Shown here piece after piece: positions 47,729 through 62,900 of a DNA stretch of 64,000 nt. A program made the position numbers and the translations under genes. The notes beneath the pieces are model-generated. The model was not told the DNA's origin. It searched no databases and was given only the letters and a program-made list of their open reading frames with translations. Location of the stretch: NCBI GenBank assembly GCA_935421135.1, contig OW285192.1, positions 14,733,001 to 14,797,000 on the forward strand. The letters are read 5' to 3'. The DNA comes from Bugulina stolonifera (lineage: Eukaryota > Bryozoa > Gymnolaemata > Cheilostomatida > Bugulidae). How positions within the stretch are numbered: position 1 is the stretch's first letter; each line of letters starts with the position of its first letter.

Positions 47729-47998
47729 TCAAACAAAAGAATGTAAGGGTGGGTGAGACCTTGGTTTACTGCTGCCACTGCTAGATGTCCTTGAAGTGTT
47801 AGCCAGTGATCTAGACTGGGGACCAGTGACATTAGATCTGGAGCGTGGTGGGTTTGGTCTACTACCACTACTATTTGTGCCCTGGTTAGGATGAGAGCCT
47901 TTGCTACTGGTTTTAAGGTCTATTAGTGCATGCACTGTACATAAAATAGGAGCAGGACGCTTATCGTCTATAATATCTGCCTGACTACATAGCTGTTC
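47729..47998 (-). CDS. LRCH alternative last exon B (soluble C-terminus)
   Basis: Phase-0 exon after TTTAG|, 89 codons plus TGA. It begins EQLCSQADIIDDKRPAPILC and continues TVHALIDLK, the expected last helices of the CH domain. It then runs into a Ser/Pro/Asn-rich tail (GSRPNPPRSRSNV, TSRTSSSGSSKPRSH) with no membrane segment. It competes with exon A at 48714-48890, which has the same phase and encodes the same CH segment. Confidence 0.8.
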   Translation of the reverse strand, partial: EQLCSQADIIDDKRPAPILCTVHALIDLKTSSKGSHPNQGTNSSGSRPNPPRSRSNVTGPQSRSLANTSRTSSSGSSKPRSHPPLHSFV

Positions 47999-50900
47999 CT
48001 AAACAAAGCCAAACAATATATATTACATAATTATACAATATTTAATAAATTGAATGATACAACATAAAAATATGAAACTAAAACATATTTAGAAATTATC
48101 TAGACAGTGAGCATAGGCTGCAGGTAACCAACATATACATGTGGCAAGACACTGCAGGTAATATGCAGGTTCTCATGATATCAGCAAATCAACGGTTACT
48201 AAAAGATGCAAGAGGGATAACTACTTTGTATGCCAGACTAATAATATAAAGATATAGAGTATAGTCAGAGACATTTCAAAATAAGAGAGCTGAGAAGTAG
48301 GCTACCATACAAACAAGTCAAGTATCAGAGAGGGAGGGAGAGAGAGAATGGGGCAATGGGCGTATCCAACACATCACTCTACCCTTACAATTCATGTGAG
48401 CCATAACGTAAATCAAAGAAATGGCAGCCATGTCCTGTTACATGAGCTGCTACAGTAGATTCATATACATTGAAAAGAATACTGATAATGAAAGCAAGGG
48501 AGTATGAGAATAAAATATGTGTACAGGTGTAGTATCTTGTGCTGTGAGTTAACTATACTAGAACTAACACAACAGAGGGACAATATCAAGGCAACATGAA
48601 ACTAACTTGCAGAACTAAACAATACTGAAAGCAGAACAATTAGACTGGCTCCAAGCATACACAGATAGAGTGATGCATGTGGCATCGGCAGCATTCACAA
48701 CTAAAACTGAAGTTTAGTAGGGATTTGGAAACAAATACAGATATATACATATTGCAATAAACAGATATGCACAGAAATACGACAACCAGATATCCAAACT
48801 AGATGGCAATGCGAACAGCGCATTTATAGTTCGAGCTATGAGTCTTGGGCGAATTTCATCCAAAATATCGTCAGCAGTACATATATCAGCCTACAGAAAA
48901 ATACGAGTGAAGTTTTATAAGCTAAACGGTTAGGAACCTTACAGGAATATTTCAGCTCCATCAGTACAATATAATGTAGCATCATACAATACCAAATACC
49001 AATGGAATTCCTTTAGTTACACCATCAACTTACATCTATAATTATGTAAGTTTGAATTATTCACTGACCTCACAGTCATAGATAGGAATCTGCTTTAAAA
49101 AATTTGTTAGATTCACATTTCAACACTAGCCCCTACAATCAAACCTCTACATTACAAGAGTAAGGCCTCTAGATCATCCACTGCATCTACTACATCCAGG
49201 TATGCACAGCAACGAGTAAGAATCAAGTCTCAGCTAATAAATGGTGACTCTACTGGTTAAATCTCTACCGATTAGCTGTACATTAGTCAGTTAAAGTAAA
49301 TGTTCTGTCGGAGCTAAAGATGAAAGATTCAATACAATACAGACAGGCATCGAGTCGAGGTAACAAATCATAAAACATAAATGTATCATCACAACACCTA
49401 GAAGAGCGGAGCAAAGACATCAAATACAACTAGAGGTCGGAGCGAACAAGAGATGAAGGTGAAGGTTGATTCGGTTGAGCAGGTGCACTATTTTGGTTAA
49501 TATGTGACCAACAAGAGAGAGCATGTGTATATGATACCAGGTGAGGGAAGCGTGTAGATCAGGCACTGGAGTGAAATAGTAGACGAGTACGTGTGTACTC
49601 ATCTACCATCTATGTGCCCTACTACTACTGCTACTACTACCGCTACCACTGCTACCTATCCTGGAGCAGCCAACAATGAAATGATTGTACTGTCTACACA
49701 AGGCCAAGACAATGTGAAAGGAAATTCAAGTACAATGTACATGTAATAGACCTCTGCAACCCTCGGCTAGCGGAAAGATAGGGACGGAGGAACAAGACTG
49801 ACTGGGGAATGCAGAAGCCATCAGATGTAACAACAGTAATGTTTTGTACTCGATACTGGGTACTTACTGGCGCCACTCCAAGACGACGGCATGCGTCAAT
49901 AAAGTTGTCCACATTTCTTTTACACTTTGCCATCGTCAGTTTCGGCTAAATTACAAAACGAATAGAGAAATTACAGTTATATTCATACCTCACACTAGAA
50001 CAATATTACCAGGTACAGCCGTAGGGCCTAAATAATGTATCCAGTGACTAAAATATCCATAAATACATCCAGAAGTTGTGTACTCTCTGTTACAGACAGG
50101 ACACACTGTGTAAGCATGATAAACTGTAGATATGCTACACCATAGACAATATATACATACACATGTACTTAGTACAACATACCACTGCACTACTCTTTAC
50201 ATGTATTTGGGATACAGTTCTTGGTTTGACATGGTTAGCAAGGTGGCACAATATAACTCCATCCCTTAGTTCTGCCATTACATCCTTCGATAGAGTCACT
50301 TTGAGTCGAGATTCTATTATCTGTACAAATAGAGAGGATTCTAATTAGCTATGCTACATTGGAGTTGTCTGTTCAATATAGATAATGGCGACATCGAGTG
50401 CACAACTCTCCAATCAACCGGTGATGCTGCATATACATATAATGTACATGCGCATGTACATGTATTACATGTACATGAGCAGTCAAGGACTTGGTTCCAC
50501 AACTGCAGAAATTGCCCCACCATGAGTGTAGTTTGAATCTAGGTGTTGTAGAGCCTCTTGTTCAAACCCTGCCAGGAAAGGGCTATTTTCACAACATATA
50601 AAAGTCTAGCACTCCCAAGTTACTCAGAAAATCAGAGCAGCCATTTTATCCCAGTAAAATCTATGCATACAATACAACACATTCAATATGATTGTGTAAA
50701 CTAACTTGTTTGATATCAGCTATATGTTGAGCATCACCAACTGGTTTAGAGCTGCTTTGACTGCCACCGCCATGAGTTTCACTGTCAGCAGGTCCAGCAC
50801 CATTGACTGTTGGTGAGGACGACTTGGACTTGGCACCTCTGGCTAGTGCGCCAACCGACTGAAAACCTAAAATATGTTAGAGTACAACACATTGAAGTTC

Positions 50901-53900
50901 CCTACTTGGTTTACCATGGGGAATATAGTACATAGTACTAAATCTCTGTAATTTTATACCAGCATAAGCAGTGTATATATTGATTTAGCGATTGTACATG
51001 ACGTAGCATGATAAATATACAATGTACGTTGTAATAAGCATGCTGCATATTTCAAAAGTCAGGCAGGTGAGCCAATGCGCACTACTCATACCAAGCAGCA
51101 ATGCCAATCAATTCTCAAACCAGCATGGCAGCAGACAAGGAAAATAGTAACTTCATTCAGTAGGTTTTATATCTAAGCCTAACAACACTAACTTTAGCAA
51201 CAAATTGTAAAAAATACGCTACATGTACGAGGTAAGCTACATCAAATATCAATGCAAATGGTTTGATTAATATGTGCTAGAAGTTTTATACAGGTAGAAA
51301 TATAAAGAAGAATAATGATGTATAAAAGTTAGATACGATAGCATGTGGTGACCTTGAAATGACCCCCAGATGTACACACATGTAATGATTATTCAAGACA
51401 TACGTGAATATGTACGACGATATTAGTAAAAGATGAGAATGCCTGAGTGGAGATGAAGGGGTGAGAATATGAAAACACAGTGTAAAGAAAATGGAGCAAT
51501 GAAACCCTGCTACCAATCAGTTAAGTGTTGAGGTACCATTCACCATTAACATGAACATTGTGGTTATATTGGTCAACCAATACCATCTGCAGTAACCCAA
51601 TCCCCTTCTAACAGTAACCAAATACCTATTATTTCTAACATAGGGGAGAAGATCTGCCCCTTGAAGAGTACAACGTGAAGACAACTCTAACAGAGCATTT
51701 GGGTACTAGGTGCATTATAGTCAAGTAACAATGTTTATAGATGCACTATTAAGCCAGCTAGGCAAGGGGTTGATTAAATATGTGAAGGGAAGTTGTACAA
51801 AAGGCAGCTAGTAGGTAGTTTTCTAAAGGACAAGTTTAATAACTACGGGTCAGCGAATTGAAAAAAGACGACATGCAGTGCCGTTGAGCACTCTGCTGCC
51901 ATGTCCAGCAAAGTGTGCAGCTTGACCGACTACTCATGTGCCACATGCACTGCTATCTAGTGAGTCGAGTCGGTCAGACAGCATCTGCATGCCACGTACC
52001 AAACTTAGTGCCAGGTGCAGCGACAGCAGCAGAATTACCATGAGTGGCTGAACTCAGACCGACCGAGCAACGTGTGTGTATGTTGAGGGCCGCCTTGACA
52101 GGCAGCTTTGTGGTTGAGGATGAGAGTTTACTAGTCTGTGAACGAGTGGAGTTTAAGAAGACGACAGCAGAGGCAGCTGGGTGCTGCTGCTGTGATGAGC
52201 TGCTGCTAGGTAGTGGTGCTGTTTTACTCCGACCCTGAAGTCTGAGTGCCTTAGGAACCCTAAGCCCACTCTTACCAGCAGAAGGTAGAGACTTGGCAGC
52301 TGATGACTGTCTGGCACCGACACTAGTGCCGGGAGTGGGAGGGTAGTCTGTAGCACTGTTTCCTGTGAGAGCAGCAGTCGAGGGGAGCTATAAAGCAGAA
52401 CATGACACACAATCTAACACTCATTAAAGCATCACAATGACAATGACCAGGGAGTAAATACAAACACTGGTTATCGCTGGATATTTGTTAGCCAAGAACA
52501 CAGTGGTGTTATGAGAATAAAAACACTGTCAATGTTTTAGTCAGCATATATACATGTATATAAATGTATGCTTACGAGAGGTATTCCATCACTCAATATA
52601 AATGTATTACCATATCAATAATTCCATTAGAGTACAAACATACACATTCTACTCATCACAACACACGTGCATTTATATCACTGGAAATTCAAAACAGGAA
52701 ACAACAGTACAGTGGCTCCAAGTTCTAACTCACCGCTAACTTCTCTCTAAATGACGACCTAGATCTTGGCCTTAAAATCTTCAATATAAACATTTACTCT
52801 TATTTACTCTGATATCCTCCTCAGGTCTCACTTATACAGTGTGGATTTGTTGAAATACTGTACATGTATATCCCTATTACAGAGTTACAATCCCCCGTGT
52901 ACTCAAGAGACGACAACTCCATGCAAAGGTTTACTTGTAAATACAACTACCATGACACCAGAGTGGAAGCACTAGTAAGTAGAGGAGTAGTATAAAGTAG
53001 TAGCACGTGTGTATGATATACTATGCAGTAGACCAGCCTACACAGTACATACCTTATGAGAGTTCTCACTGGAGGGTCTACGGGGTTCATCTGAAGAAGG
53101 ATGAGGAGGTAATTTATTTATAACATTCACTTCCTGTCCACCAGAGGAGGCAATGGATGGTGGCCCAGACGATCTCTGTTCACCATCCTGAGAAATATCC
53201 AGTAATGAATACAATAATAGTGTGTGTATATGTACAGCTGTGTTATCAACATTTCCTAAATAGACCACTCCCCACCCTACCGAGGCTGGGAACCCCTAAT
53301 AGCCACAACATTGTACAACTATCACAGTATACTGTACAATTATCTTGGATATAATATCACCCATTTGTCTAGCGCCAGGTGATCAGTTACATCAACCCAT
53401 AACGTCAACCTTTTACTTCGCTCGAGTATTAAACGCAAATTCTGACATTTAAAACCATTGCAATTACAATTTATTTGCCAGTATTGAATACTGGCAAATA
53501 ATATTATAACTATGTAATATTTATGCTTAGCAGCGATGTTAATAAGGCTAACTAGTCTGTTTGTGTATGTACAGTGGCGCCTACCTGTGATGATACACTG
53601 ATAGGTGAACTTCTGTGGCTGTCTGTTGACCTGTCCATTGCTTGAGGGTGGGGATGGGTAGCACCACTACAACACCATAAAATTACTTTAGCCTCAGTCT
53701 ACTCTAGATTCGGAACCAAAAGCATAATAGCATACATGAAGGTCTACCTTTAGGACCATATATATGTAGACAGTACATGCATAACTTAGAACTTGTGCCT
53801 GTGTTTTAGTTAGCAGCAAAAACCTTCAGATAATTTTTCTTTGGCAGCCAGAGAGCACTGGAGTAGAGAATATCTGCAACTATTCAATTCACATACACGA

Positions 53901-56900
53901 TACATGAATATCCAGCTAGCTATGCATTGTTATAGTATCTTATATTGATGCCACTCACTTCCGTTTGCTGTCTTGTTCACCTCTACGTTGATCATCCTTG
54001 TCCCGACTAAAGAAATATAATTTGTACAGATATATCAACACAAGACACCCTTTTTCGTTAGTGAAACCGAGGTACAGAAGCAATTTTGGGATGTTGACAT
54101 GTTGCACTGCATAATACGAAGGATAGACAACCATGGTGGATGCTGGAGATACATACATGTACAATGTATATCATAGGACAACACACAGGAAGCTCCAGTA
54201 ATTGGTAGAAGTGAGTGGGGATAACTCCTGCATACATATACAGCATAGGTAGGAACTTACTGTTTCATGTAAGGGTAATAGTGCCCAGAACGCATAGGGG
54301 AAGGACTGCTTAATACACCACCATTATAGCCATGCACAATACCACTACAACGATGCACCAAGACATTGTAACCACATTGACATGTGAGCTAACATGCAGC
54401 CAACAGAGCATTCCATTATTATAATTATTATAGTACAATGTAATATAATATTACTAATAATTATATGTGGCATATTATAGAATATTACATCATGTACGTG
54501 TGGTACAGGTCAGAATTCTGAAACATTTCAATGATTTCAACATTTTTAGAGTAAAATACCTGGCTTTCAACAAGAACAGTATCACTTAGTCACAGCTGGT
54601 GACTGAGTAGAGACCCAAATCTTTTATTGATGAGAAGGGGCAGGGGCCATAAAATAGTAGGATATCATTCAAGTGTTTTACACCTTGACATCACTGATTT
54701 ACCTAGTCATAATAGAAACACACTAACATACCACCACAACAGTGACTGCTATACTGCCCATTTCTACAAAAACACTGTAACTCAATTTTTTTCAAAATTG
54801 GGTTTTTTGCATAAATGGTGTTGAAATACTATCTTACACCACATACTAAAATATTTTTGAAAAAAAGTGGGTCCTTATGGGGTTTTTGGGAGAGCAGAAA
54901 CACTGTATCTCAATATTGGCACTAGTGAGTGTCAGCAAAAACAATGTAACTTCAGATTCCAACACATACGGTGCAATTTTGTCTGATTTTCTTTTCTGGA
55001 GTTGACTATTCAAGTATGTTTTAAACCTCTCACATCTCCTACATGACTCTATCATGAATCGATATGAACCCAAGTGAATTATAATATGTTTGGAGTCCCA
55101 GTAGCGGGGCTGTCTCGGCAAATATTTATTATCAGTTCCAATGAATCTATCATAAAGGCTGTGTGGAGTCTAACTTGCTCTGACTGTCAGTATGGTACAA
55201 CTAAAGAGCACTAATTATGTGTTGGTACTCTAAATCATGATTGTACTCAGACTGTACTCAGATTTTACTCAGATATTACTCAGATTTAACTCGGATTTAG
55301 TGTAATATGGAGCATTTTTGCCCACATAGCTACATATTCCTTGTCAAACAAGTCTTATAAAAGTGTGCCATTTCATCATCTCATTTTCTATCTGAAGCAC
55401 TAGTTTTTACATAATATAGCCTATGCATTTTTCTATTCTTGCACAGAGCCTTTCGGTGGTTGTAGCTTCCATAAATTAATATTATCTATAAATATTTTTA
55501 TGACATGCTCGGTTAAAAATACGATCTCGTTGAAAATACGATCTGTAAAGATTGACAAAACGAACAATGAATAATATTCTACAATCTGCTGATGGAGATG
55601 TGCTTCTGGCAACATATGGAAGGTAGTGCTACATTAAATATTATGTTCCTTAAACTGGACCAGCATTACATGAGCGCTTTCCCAATATTTGAAAATAAAA
55701 GCGCTTACACTACAACTTTTAGTTTTTAAATGCTAAAAATGATGTTCAGGGAGATAATAAAGTAGGTGAAAATAAATCACATGGTCGAGATTTTATAAGT
55801 ACATGTATTTGGACAATCACCACAGGGCCGTTATGTTGAAAATTATGGGCACATTATTGCGGAAGGACTAGAAGCACTTGGGAAGCAAAAATGTGATACA
55901 GGAAATCATAATAGAGTTTAATTTCATGAAAAATCTAAACCCAAAGTAAGAGTTGAGCCCCTGAAGACACCCAAAAAGCAAGAACCAAACTATCAACAAA
56001 TGATTTCAGTTTGGCAGACGCTGCACACCTCATTAGCAAGAAAAGATAATCAGAATCGAGTAAACCGAGTGTAGATATTTTATATTGAGCCGGATTTACA
56101 GAAATCTATGTTTCAACCTCATAATATCGGTGTAATGGGATGGTACTGTCTGTCACACATGCAAATATAGTCTGTATGTGTGCTTCTACATTGATTGCAC
56201 TAATTTACAAGCTCATGTATTGTTTTCACAGACATTATTTGCTGATATAACTTCAATGTTGTCTGCAGAAGCACTGTTATTCATTAGATGCATTGTTTTT
56301 GCAGACAATCACCGAAGAGAGCCCAGCACGATGATTTTCCACAAAAACAATGTAACTGGATTAATTAGTTAAAAAATCAACATACAGCAATAAAAATGGC
56401 ACCATTAAACAGAGAATGCGATTTTGGTTCAAAATATATGTTCCTTAAACTGGACCAGCATTACATGAGCGCTTTCCCAATATTTGAAAATAAAAGCGCT
56501 TACACTACAACTTTTAGTTTTTAAATGCTAAAAATGATGTTCAGGGAGATAATAAAGTAGGTGAAAATAAATCACATGGTCGAGATTTTATAAGTACATG
56601 TATTTGGACAATCACCACAGGGCCGTTATGTTGAAAATTATGGGCACATTATTGCGGAAGGACTAGAAGCACTTGGGAAGCAAAAATGTGATACAGGAAA
56701 TCATAATAGAGTTTAATTTCATGAAAAATCTAAACCCAAAGTAAGAGTTGAGCCCCTGAAGACACCCAAAAAGCAAGAACCAAACTATCAACAAATGATT
56801 TCAGTTTGGCAGACGCTGCACACCTCATTAGCAAGAAAAGATAATCAGAATCGAGTAAACCGAGTGTAGATATTTTATATTGAGCCGGATTTACAGAAAT

Positions 56901-59900
56901 CTATGTTTCAACCTCATAATATCGGTGTAATGGGATGGTACTGTCTGTCACACATGCAAATATAGTCTGTATGTGTGCTTCTACATTGATTGCACTAATT
57001 TACAAGCTCATGTATTGTTTTCACAGACATTATTTGCTGATATAACTTCAATGTTGTCTGCAGAAGCACTGTAATTCATTAGATGCATTGTTTTTGCAGA
57101 CAATCACCGAAGAGAGCCCAGCACGATGATTTTCCACAAAAACAATGTAACTGGATTAATTAGTTAAAAAATCAACATACAGCAATAAAAATGGCACCAT
57201 TAAACAGAGAATGCGATTTTGGTTCAAAATATATTTTGTTTGCATCTCTAGGATTAATACAATTGGAGGGCTCAACTCAAACGCGTTTAGCCTTGTCCTG
57301 TAAAATTACAATGTAGTGAGTTACATTGTTTTTGTGGAAAGGGGCAGTATAGTACTGAAGCTATACTGCTTATTACTGACAATAACTCGGCTAGCCAACA
57401 CCACCTACACACCACCTACACTAGCTGATTGATACAGAAAGATGAACTGTGGTACTGAGCAGAGATAATCTTGCTGGCTCCTATCCCATGGATCCCTTTA
57501 TCATAACTTTGTAATATACACGCCTAATAGTACCATAATTATATGATATACATCTAAATACATCAGCTGTTATTAAAATGTAAATGTTGGTTTATGTGAA
57601 TATTTACGCTTCAACTGGTCGGCAATGTGGTGTTATACCAGTTTGTGCATTTCAATCAATCAGCAAAGTAGTATTGTATCAGTTTGTGCACTTCAACCAA
57701 ATAGCAATGTAGTATCATACTAGTTTGTTTAGTTCAACCAATCAGCAATGTGGTATCATACCAGTGTTCAATGTATCAGATGCTTTAGGTTATGTTATTA
57801 TAAGCATATTTGCTACCCAGAACTCTGTCTATGTAATGTCCAGTAAGTGATGGTAGAGGTTGCTAAACACAATAATTTCACATGTGCAAGTCAAGCCTGT
57901 CGCCTTGGTGAACACTGAAGCCACAATGTTACTATAACATGGCATATATATTATACGAGTGAAGTTGCTAGTAGGCTACACACAACAGTGAGGCCAAAGG
58001 CTATATCATACTCTCAGTCGATTTACCTCTCCCTCTCCAAATAGAAGTGATTGGGCAGAGTGAAGCTGTGCTGTCGAGACACTGACAGCTGATTCGGCCG
58101 TTTAACTTCACGCTCTTCATAGAGCATGCTCCTTCTATTACAGAACACAAACAGTACATACCAGAGATGTACCTATGTATACCTCTAAGCTGTCGTCAAC
58201 TAAAGCTTTTCCAGGGTGTACAGTTGTACAATAATAACTACTATACATCATACTGTGCACACTACAACAGTGTCTCCGACCATATAGACTATAGAATAAC
58301 TAAGTTATCGTATAAACAGTGCCTCTAGTCAAAGCTATTAGTATAACTTGGGACACCATATTACATGCACTACAGCATTTCTAATCATGCAATAACCAAC
58401 AAATATAATCATAGCATCTCATATAACAATCATACCAATTCCAAGATTCCAAGCAAGCAAGCATACACACAATCCATTACCAGTTAAAGGTAATTCTTAA
58501 ACATAAATGCAAATAAAACTAAATTGTGAACGCTTAGAACCTGAATATAAAAACAAAAGTGTGGAGCTAATATTAACCTAACTTACTTTTCAACATTGAC
58601 AGAAGCTGACCGGACAGGGGGTTGAGGTGGACGCCCAGTGGGTACACTTCCTGTAAATGGACCAGCGGAAGTCTGTGCCGCCTTTATAGATCTTTTAGCT
58701 CCTCCCTCTACCTTCAGCTGTTCTGCCCTCTTTTTTCTCTGTTCATATTCTTGTTTTTGTCTTTGCAGTTCCTAATGAGACATCAATGTACATGTTATAA
58801 GCCGCCCCATAGCATATCAATTACAAGTGGGCTCATAAGATACCAGACCTGCATGAAATTGTAGTAAGCTATATACAATAAAATGCATGCATAACACATA
58901 ATATCACCAAATTATAAGTTATAAAGTCCAAAATAAGGAAAAACACTATTTAACATTGCTAGCCTGACTAATGAAGCGATGAGTATGTAGACCCAGTTGT
59001 CAACTTGCTGATATATAACACTACTATGCTTGTTAATAGGGTTGTGATATGAATAAGTTGAACAAGAACAATGTACCAGAGAGCATCGGGTCAAAGGTCA
59101 AACAGTGAAATGGTGAAAAGAGGAAAAGTGGAAAATCTGTATCCAAAAAAGATTAACAACCTCTATTTTCCGAGTGCTAAACTGACTTCGCTAACGGTAT
59201 AATGAGGTCAAATGTCAAAGAAAGTTGACTGTTCAACGTAGATATCATTTATCTAATTTGAGCAACAACAAGGAGACCAAATCCCAACACACAGTTAGGA
59301 CTTCCATTAGTATAATGAAAATAACATACCAGAAGTAATACAAGTAAAGTTTAGTCCAGCGCATAAATCATAGAGTAGTTGAAGCCTTAGTTTGTAAGTA
59401 GAACGGTTTTCATAATACAACTGGTACTACCATTAATATTTAGAATAGAACCCAGGCTATACAGACAGTAGCAGAATCATAAGCTAAATTATTGGAATTA
59501 CCTGCTCCTGCAAATCATTCTAGAAAGGGAAAATAAACAAACCAAAGAGTGTACATAGAGGGTTTGCATTACAACATAAACATTGCCAAAGAAGGTACAT
59601 GTAGATAATGAAATATTATCATTATGATAATATTATTAGTCATTATGAATATCCTGATGTTTTTCCCAGTAAGTATACACTGTGTACCATAGTAAAACTT
59701 TACATGCATGACACATGTAGAAATACCAGAGATTTCAGAATTCTCTGGCAGACAACAGTGAAAAGAAACAGAGATGATGATAGAACATGCAGTACAGTAT
59801 TGGACAGTAGTTGTACACCAATCTAGACATATCTACTAGAGAGTTGGAATATCAATCATATTCAATACACTCTATGTAGTTGAAATATGAGTTTTTCACC

Positions 59901-62900
59901 AGCCACAAGCTACCATACATACATACAAGCTACTATACATACCCTAGCAAACATATCCTCCCCTGTCTCAGGACCACCAACTGTAAATTTGAGGGGGGAT
60001 ATGCTACCCCCGTCCACACTATCACTAGTTGTAGGAGTTAGCCCTCCTGAGACTCTACTTGGACTGATTAGTTCGGCGTTACATATTCTCTTCTGTAGCT
60101 CGAGGTGCCTCTCAGCTCGCTGTTCTTTCAGTGACTCGGCAGCCTTCACCGGTCCATCAAACCCGTTCTACAGTGAAGAGCGCAGAACATTATGGCACAG
60201 AATAATCAGGAGTTGAGAATATGAAACCAGAGTGGAGACAAACAGTGATTTACAATTTCAAATTCAAAAGTTGAGAGAATGGGATGCTGTAAAAGTCTCA
60301 CCTCCACACCGCCAGTGGTCCACCTGAAAGGGCTGTCTGTAGTATACCCAGAGTCTGTGCTAATGATTGCCTTCCGCCTCAGTCTAACGGTCTCTGCATC
60401 ACTACACCAGAGATGAACAGAGTAGGTCATAATATTACACATGCACATGCCATCTAGTCAAACAGTCTACATTCTAGTCTACAGCACATAAACCTCTAGT
60501 TCAACATTTCCTTATTTAAAAAATGTTTTCCAACTGCAACTACCACAGTATGTACATTCTTTCAACTTCTTTTCATTAGTAGAATAAAGCTTCATATGCG
60601 TGTGGCCTACATGTACTATACGTATATTGAGATGATATTATATAACATTATCGTAATAAAGTGTCTGGGTGAACAGGCTTAGTACCAAGAGCAATAGAGG
60701 TAAAGTAGGAGGGGACTATCTTTCTATCAAAAATCAAGTAGATAACTCACTCTTTTTGGTAAGATCTACGCAAAGTGTTCCTGTTGAAACCAGATTCGGA
60801 GAGAACACCTCTACGTTTGTCTTCTTTGATGGCGAGTATATGCAGGTACTTCAGTATGTGTACTCTACCTTTCGTACATATCTAGGATAGAGAATCAAAG
60901 CGTGCAATACCTCCCATTTTACATGTATGTATTATATATAGGTATAGGTATGTACAGTATGTGCGTAGATATTATATTATATCTAGGTACAGTATATATA
61001 CTGTACATGTATGTGTGTAGATATACTGCCATCTACATATAGTTGTACACGTGCTACTAGCTACCACTTATATTCTATACAGTACTGACCAACTTTGAAA
61101 GACATGGAAGTAATTAGTTTGATTTATAGCATAAAAAGACATATTCAGCAGTCTTGTAGGCCTAAATGGAGTTGCCTATACATTCATCATAAACAACACC
61201 AAAGAAGATTGTAGATTTCGGCATTGCCAAGGGTAAAAATATTAGATATTTAAAACCAAAAGGTGTAGATTTGATACGCTCACCTATTTAATGTCATGAG
61301 TGTTGTAGTAGTAACAGTGGTAGTAATGGTGGTAGTGGTGGTAGTAGTAGTAATGGTGGTAGTGGTAGTAATGGTGGAGGTGGTAGTAGTAGTAGTAGTA
61401 GTAGTAATGGTGGTAGTAGTGGTGGTGGTAGTAGTGGTGGTGGTAGTAGTGGTGGTGGTAGTAGTAGTGGTGGTAGTAATGGTAGTGGTAGAAGTGGTGG
61501 TAGTTAGGTACTTACATCAGCAGGGGGACTAAGAAGTGGGTTATTATCTAGCACCAATTCTTCCAAAGTATCCATAAATCGGAACTCTATGGGTATAGTC
61601 TGTATTTTATTACAACTGAAGTCAAAGGATTTCAGTCTCAGTCTACTCATCTCTATAATAAATTGAAGCAATGCTACTAAATAGAGCTACAGCACATGAC
61701 ATCACATGTACTGCCTACAGCACATGTGACAATTAGGTGTGGGGAGCAGCAGCAGCCAGAACGCTGTGATACTATCGTCTCCACTGTAGGCTACATGTAC
61801 TAGCAATATTGTGACATACAATGTTGCCTACATAATTATACATATATATGTAGCCTACGTCTATTCTATTCAATTTCTACTCTATACAATCAATTACTAT
61901 ATGATATTTGCATAATTTATCACCAAGAACTTAAAACAGCCATGTTATATAGCACTTATTATCACAATAATACAGCATGCACACTGTAGAGCTAGCAGAA
62001 CCATGATTGTATTGGTAATGGGCTCATATGTAATAATTAAACACTATTATTTGTGCTAATGGTCAAATTAGAAAATCCACATGTTTTACAACAACGGTAT
62101 CAGAGCAAAGGTATCAGAGCAAACGGGTCCCCAATAACACACCTTGAAGCATGAGCTACACAACGTACCTTGTGGAAGTTCTTGTAGCAAGTTTTTACGG
62201 ATATTCAGTATTTTTAATTCTCCCAAATCACCAATCTGTGGAGGTACTGCCGCAATCTCATTATTGCTGATGTCCTGAATGGATATATATATTACATTTG
62301 GAATTGTCACCTCTCCCATGGTGAATAGGGGAACTCCTCAAATGAATATGAATATCGGCACATTCTACATGTAGGCCCCTATTTACATCGATACACGTAC
62401 ATAACACATGTAGTTGGGTTTCTCTACTGTGTTACTATTAGCCAATATATTATTGTGTAGACCTACATGAATGTGATACAGAAATGATTATAGTACATGT
62501 ACATGTAATTATTTGGAATCTGTTAGATATATTCCCAGCTGGATACCAATGCTTAAACACACTGTAATATATACCTACTCAGGCAGTTCATTATGATAAG
62601 CATACAGTAACCATTTTTAGATTACAGTACTGTAGCACATGCCCATAAGTGTATAATAAGACTGTAATAGTCTACACTAAGTAGTCTAACTTCTGACTGA
62701 CTGACTGACCATTTCCATTAGAAGCTGGAGCTGACCAATTTCCTCTGGTATGGACACCAGTCTGTTATGAGATACTATCAGCACTTCTAAACATTTTAAC
62801 TCACTCAGGAATGATGGAAGATTGCTAAGTTGGTTACGACTGTAAACAGAATATTACTAATGAAGATTAATATTGCCTAGCTGTGAACATAATGCAAGAT

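Noticed and set aside
49420..49602. Minus-strand frame in an LRCH intron as a third alternative last exon
   Set aside because: No resemblance to the CH-domain end, no convincing acceptor, and next to a trinucleotide tract.
52153..52410. 85-codon minus-strand frame overlapping an LRCH exon
   Set aside because: Out of frame with the true exon 52387-52000, which is open over its full length and joins both neighbours in phase.
54846..55121. Minus-strand frame as a transposase fragment
   Set aside because: No catalytic motif or recognisable domain; the element looks non-autonomous.
61296..61532. Poly-valine frame
   Set aside because: GTN trinucleotide microsatellite just inside an LRCH intron.
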